In this document: positions 60,931-64,000 of the stretch, one piece after another
How the letters are laid out: every line of letters begins with the position of its first letter
Numbering within the stretch: position 1 is the stretch's first letter
Origin: Sporomusa acidovorans
GTDB lineage: Bacteria; Bacillota; Negativicutes; Sporomusales; Sporomusaceae
Length of the DNA: 64,000 nt
Assembly: GCF_002257695.2 (NCBI RefSeq)
Contig: NZ_CP155571.1
Direction: 5' to 3' (one strand)
Position numbers and translations under genes: made by a program
Notes under the pieces: generated by a model
Told to the model about the DNA's origin: nothing
Databases searched by the model: none
What the model saw: the letters and a program-made list of their open reading frames with translations, nothing else

Positions 60931-63900
60931 ATGTCAAAACGCAGGATGAAAACAATAGATGGCAATACCGCTGCCGCGTATGTGTCATACGCTTTTACAG
61001 ATACGGCAGCTATTTATCCAATAACACCCTCTTCGCCGATGGCAGAAGTGGTAGATGATTGGTCAGCGCAGGGGAAAAAAAATCTGTTTGGTCAACCTGT
61101 TAGGGTTGTTGAAATGCAATCTGAAGGTGGTGCTGCCGGAACTTTACATGGGTGTTTACAAGCTGGCGCGCTAGCAACTACCTATACGGCATCGCAAGGT
61201 TTACTGTTAATGATTCCTAATATGTATAAGATTGCCGGTGAATTGCTGCCTGCTGTGTTTCATGTAAGCGCACGGGCCTTGGCGGCTAATGCGCTTAGCA
61301 TTTTTGGTGACCACCAGGATGTTATGGCTTGCCGGCAAACAGGATTTGCCATGCTGGCATCCAACAGTGTTCAAGAAGCTATGGATTTGGCAGCAGTCGC
61401 ACATTTATCAGCTATCAAGGGGCGTATACCCTTTATGCACTTCTTTGATGGGTTCCGTACTTCCCATGAAGTCCAAAAGGTTGAGGTATTGGAATACGAT
61501 GAATTAGCCGATCTTCTGGATATGGAAGCTGTTAAACAGTTCCGGAGTAATGCACTTAATCCTGATCATCCCGTAGTTCGCGGTACGACACAAAACCCGG
61601 ATATTTATTTCCAAGGCCGTGAAGCAGTTAATAAGTTTTATCAAAAGATTCCCGAGATTGTTGAAAACTATATGCATGAAATAAATAAACTTACCGGACG
61701 AAATTATCAGCTTTTCAATTACTTTGGAGCGCCTGATGCCGATAGGGTTATAATCGCTATGGGGTCAGGCTGTGAAGCCATACAGGAAACCATTGATTAT
61801 TTAAATTCCCGTGGGGAAAAAGTCGGTTTACTTAGTGTTCATTTGTATCGTCCATTTTCAATTGAACATTTCCTCAAAGCAATTCCGTCAAGCGTTAAAA
61901 AGATTGCTGTTCTTGACCGCACTAAAGAACCGGGAGCAGCTGGTGATCCCTTATACTTAGATATTAAAAATGCTTTTTTTGGTGAAGCGGATGCACCTGT
62001 TATTGTTGGCGGCCGCTATGGCTTGGGGTCAAAGGATTTTACGCCGGCACATGTTGCCGCTGTGTTTGAAAATCTAAAACTTGATGCTCCGCGGAATGGT
62101 TTCACGGTTAGCATTATTGATGATGTTACATTTACATCTCTGCCCGAGTACACTATAGATATTGATACTACACCGAGAGGAACTACGTGCTGTAAGTTCT
62201 GGGGGTTGGGATCTGACGGGACTGTAGGTGCCAATAAGAATGCTATTAAAATTATTGGTGATCACACCGATATGTATGCGCAAGCTTATTTTGCCTACGA
62301 CTCCAAAAAGTCAGGCGGTTTGACAATATCTCACTTAAGGTTTGGCAAACGGCCGATCAAGTCAACTTATCTTATTACGAAAGCCGACTTTGTAGCTTGC
62401 CATAATCAGACATATGTAGAGCAATACGATGTGCTGGCCGGATTGAAGCCAGGTGGAAAATTTCTTCTGAACTGTTTGTGGAGTAAAGAGGAGATTGAAG
62501 AAAATATTCCCGCCGCCATGAAGCGTTATATTGCTACAAATAATATTGAATTTTATACGATTAATGCCGTAGGAATTGGGCGTGAACTTGGTCTGGGTGG
62601 ACGGATTAATATGATTATGCAATCTGCCTTCTTCAAATTGGCAGAAATAATTCCCTTAGAGGATGCTGTTAAATACCTTAAGGATGCGGTTACCCATTCC
62701 TACGGTAAAAAAGGTCAAAATGTTATTGATATGAACTTTGCTGCTATTGAACGAGGCATTAAAGGAATTGTACGGATTGAAGTACCTGCGGAATGGAAAA
62801 ATGCAACCGATAAGGTTACTGACAAGAAACAATTACCGCAATTTATTGAGCAAATTATGATTCCTATGAACCGCCAGGAAGGCGATAAACTGCCAGTTAG
62901 TAGTTTTAATGGCAGAGAAGATGGCACTTTCCCGCTTGGGGTAACGGTTTGGGAAAAACGCGGTATTGCCATCCAAGTACCTGTATGGCAGGCTGATCAA
63001 TGTATTCAGTGTAACCAATGTTCATATGTTTGCCCACATGCTGTTATCAGGCCGACGTTGGCAACAGATGCTGAGCTAAAGAATGCGCCAGAAGGATTTG
63101 TTGTTAAACCGGCAAAAGGAATGCCGGGTTTGAATTTTCATCTAGCTATTTCAGCTCTTGATTGTACTGGCTGTGGGAATTGCGTTGATATTTGTCCGGT
63201 AAAAGAAAAAGGACTGGCAATGGAACCACTCGCCAAACAACGTCCTTTATGTGAAAAAGTATGGGATTTTGCCGGTACCATTTCTACTAAGCCGCTTCCT
63301 GCCAACCAGCGTATGACTGTGAAAAATAGTCAGTTCGCTAAACCATTAATTGAGTTTTCGGGTGCTTGCGCAGGTTGCGGTGAAACGCCGTATGCCAAAT
63401 TAATTACCCAGTTGGTGGGGGATAGAATGATGATTTCCAACGCTGCTGGCTGTTCGACAGTGTGGAGTGCCAGCGCTCCGTCCATATCTTATACAACCAA
63501 CGAACGTGGTTGTGGTCCGGCCTGGGGATTCTCCCTATTTGAAGATAACGCCGAATATGGATTTGGCATGCATGTCGGTGTTGCGCAGATTAGAAGGACA
63601 TTGGCGGGCAAAGTGAAGGCAGCTTTGCAAAATGATCTCAGCGAAAGTCTAAAAGCCGCTATGGAGGAATGGCTAGCGCATATAGATGAAGGAGAAGGTA
63701 CAAGGGAGCGAGCTGACCGTTTAATTGCGGCGCTAGAAGTTGAACAAAACCGGGATGCTCTTTTACAAGCAATTTATGACCAAAGGGATTTTCTGGTAAA
63801 ACGTTCCCAATGGATTTTCGGTGGTGACGGCTGGGCTTATGATATCGGTTATGGGGGCCTTGACCATGTGTTGGCCTCAGGTGAAGATATCAATGTGCTT

Positions 63901-64000
63901 GTATTTGATACCGAAGTTTATTCTAATACAGGCGGACAATCATCCAAAGCTACGCCGACTGCTGCGATTGCACAATTTGCTGCTAGTGGCAAGAAAACAC
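60931..64000 (+). CDS. nifJ: Pyruvate:ferredoxin (flavodoxin) oxidoreductase, C terminus cut by window edge
   Basis: 1023 of about 1170 residues are visible. The one-chain PFOR order is complete up to the edge: domain I MKTIDGNTAAAYVSYAFTD with AIYPITPSSPMAE, domain II, gamma-like domain (about 415-620), two [4Fe-4S] clusters CIQCNQCSYVCP (about 690) and CTGCGNCVDICP (about 745), then the TPP domain with CAGCGETPYAKL and GGDGWAYDIGYGG. It oxidises pyruvate to acetyl-CoA, CO2 and reduced ferredoxin. GAGGAGAGG precedes ATG 60931. The missing part is the C-terminal tail. Confidence 0.96.
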   Translation, partial: MSKRRMKTIDGNTAAAYVSYAFTDTAAIYPITPSSPMAEVVDDWSAQGKKNLFGQPVRVVEMQSEGGAAGTLHGCLQAGALATTYTASQGLLLMIPNMYKIAGELLPAVFHVSARALAANALSIFGDHQDVMACRQTGFAMLASNSVQEAMDLAAVAHLSAIKGRIPFMHFFDGFRTSHEVQKVEVLEYDELADLLDMEAVKQFRSNALNPDHPVVRGTTQNPDIYFQGREAVNKFYQKIPEIVENYMHEINKLTGRNYQLFNYFGAPDADRVIIAMGSGCEAIQETIDYLNSRGEKVGLLSVHLYRPFSIEHFLKAIPSSVKKIAVLDRTKEPGAAGDPLYLDIKNAFFGEADAPVIVGGRYGLGSKDFTPAHVAAVFENLKLDAPRNGFTVSIIDDVTFTSLPEYTIDIDTTPRGTTCCKFWGLGSDGTVGANKNAIKIIGDHTDMYAQAYFAYDSKKSGGLTISHLRFGKRPIKSTYLITKADFVACHNQTYVEQYDVLAGLKPGGKFLLNCLWSKEEIEENIPAAMKRYIATNNIEFYTINAVGIGRELGLGGRINMIMQSAFFKLAEIIPLEDAVKYLKDAVTHSYGKKGQNVIDMNFAAIERGIKGIVRIEVPAEWKNATDKVTDKKQLPQFIEQIMIPMNRQEGDKLPVSSFNGREDGTFPLGVTVWEKRGIAIQVPVWQADQCIQCNQCSYVCPHAVIRPTLATDAELKNAPEGFVVKPAKGMPGLNFHLAISALDCTGCGNCVDICPVKEKGLAMEPLAKQRPLCEKVWDFAGTISTKPLPANQRMTVKNSQFAKPLIEFSGACAGCGETPYAKLITQLVGDRMMISNAAGCSTVWSASAPSISYTTNERGCGPAWGFSLFEDNAEYGFGMHVGVAQIRRTLAGKVKAALQNDLSESLKAAMEEWLAHIDEGEGTRERADRLIAALEVEQNRDALLQAIYDQRDFLVKRSQWIFGGDGWAYDIGYGGLDHVLASGEDINVLVFDTEVYSNTGGQSSKATPTAAIAQFAASGKKT

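Overview
The window looks like a chromosomal segment of an anaerobic, Gram-negative-type Firmicute, most likely a Negativicute of the Sporomusaceae (Sporomusa/Pelosinus relatives). The reasons are the ferredoxin-linked metabolism (2-oxoacid:ferredoxin oxidoreductases, Etf with an extra ferredoxin domain, Nuo/hydrogenase-type modules), Firmicute-style Shine-Dalgarno sites, promoters and intrinsic terminators, a Firmicute-type NiaR/NiaP pair, and traces of diderm envelope genes (RND pump, OmpH remnant). The genus is inferred from gene content only; no rRNA is present.

Layout. 1-4.4 kb: SDR oxidoreductase (cut by the left edge), IclR regulator and a four-subunit 2-oxoacid:ferredoxin oxidoreductase. 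4.5-10.1 kb: PfpI protein, rsgA behind a possible leader peptide, acyl-CoA synthetase, GNAT, NlpC/P60 hydrolase, YhcH protein. 10.2-18.3 kb: a tandem guanine plus ykkC-type (probably PRPP) riboswitch in front of a purine permease, then purE-C-F-M-N-H with a folded intergenic element before purH. 18.3-24.6 kb: SIMPL protein, MocR regulator divergent from azlCD, YmaF-like His-rich protein, speE, M29 aminopeptidase. 24.7-30.1 kb: tRNA-Asn, tRNA-Glu, tRNA-Val, an orphan histidine kinase, niaR and niaP, small proteins, tRNA-Arg.

30.1-51 kb is an accessory region full of decay. It holds a frameshifted AbiJ/HEPN-like gene, a serine-recombinase tail, a MarR-controlled Fe-S protein with DUF1638 genes (one intact, one broken), two TetR genes, a ferredoxin-SCP2 fusion, a GC-rich RND efflux pair, and a four-gene operon coding for a molybdopterin oxidoreductase, NuoE-like and NuoF-like subunits and a hydrogenase-like subunit that has lost every H-cluster cysteine. 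This operon is flanked by broken copies of the tetR/ferredoxin-SCP2 module. Transposase scraps and an OmpH pseudogene follow.

51.1-64 kb is a coherent catabolic cluster: IclR regulator, MFS carrier, FAD-linked hydroxyacid dehydrogenase, acyl-CoA dehydrogenase, EtfB, ferredoxin-domain EtfA, 4-hydroxybutyryl-CoA dehydratase with all four cluster ligands, and pyruvate:ferredoxin oxidoreductase (cut by the right edge). Together these could import a hydroxyacid, form crotonyl-CoA from 4-hydroxybutyryl-CoA, reduce it with flavin-based electron bifurcation and connect the electrons to the ferredoxin pool.

The most interesting items are the Mo-enzyme/Nuo/H-cluster-less hydrogenase operon and its repeated flanks, the tandem purine riboswitch, and the 4-hydroxybutyryl-CoA dehydratase/Etf cluster.
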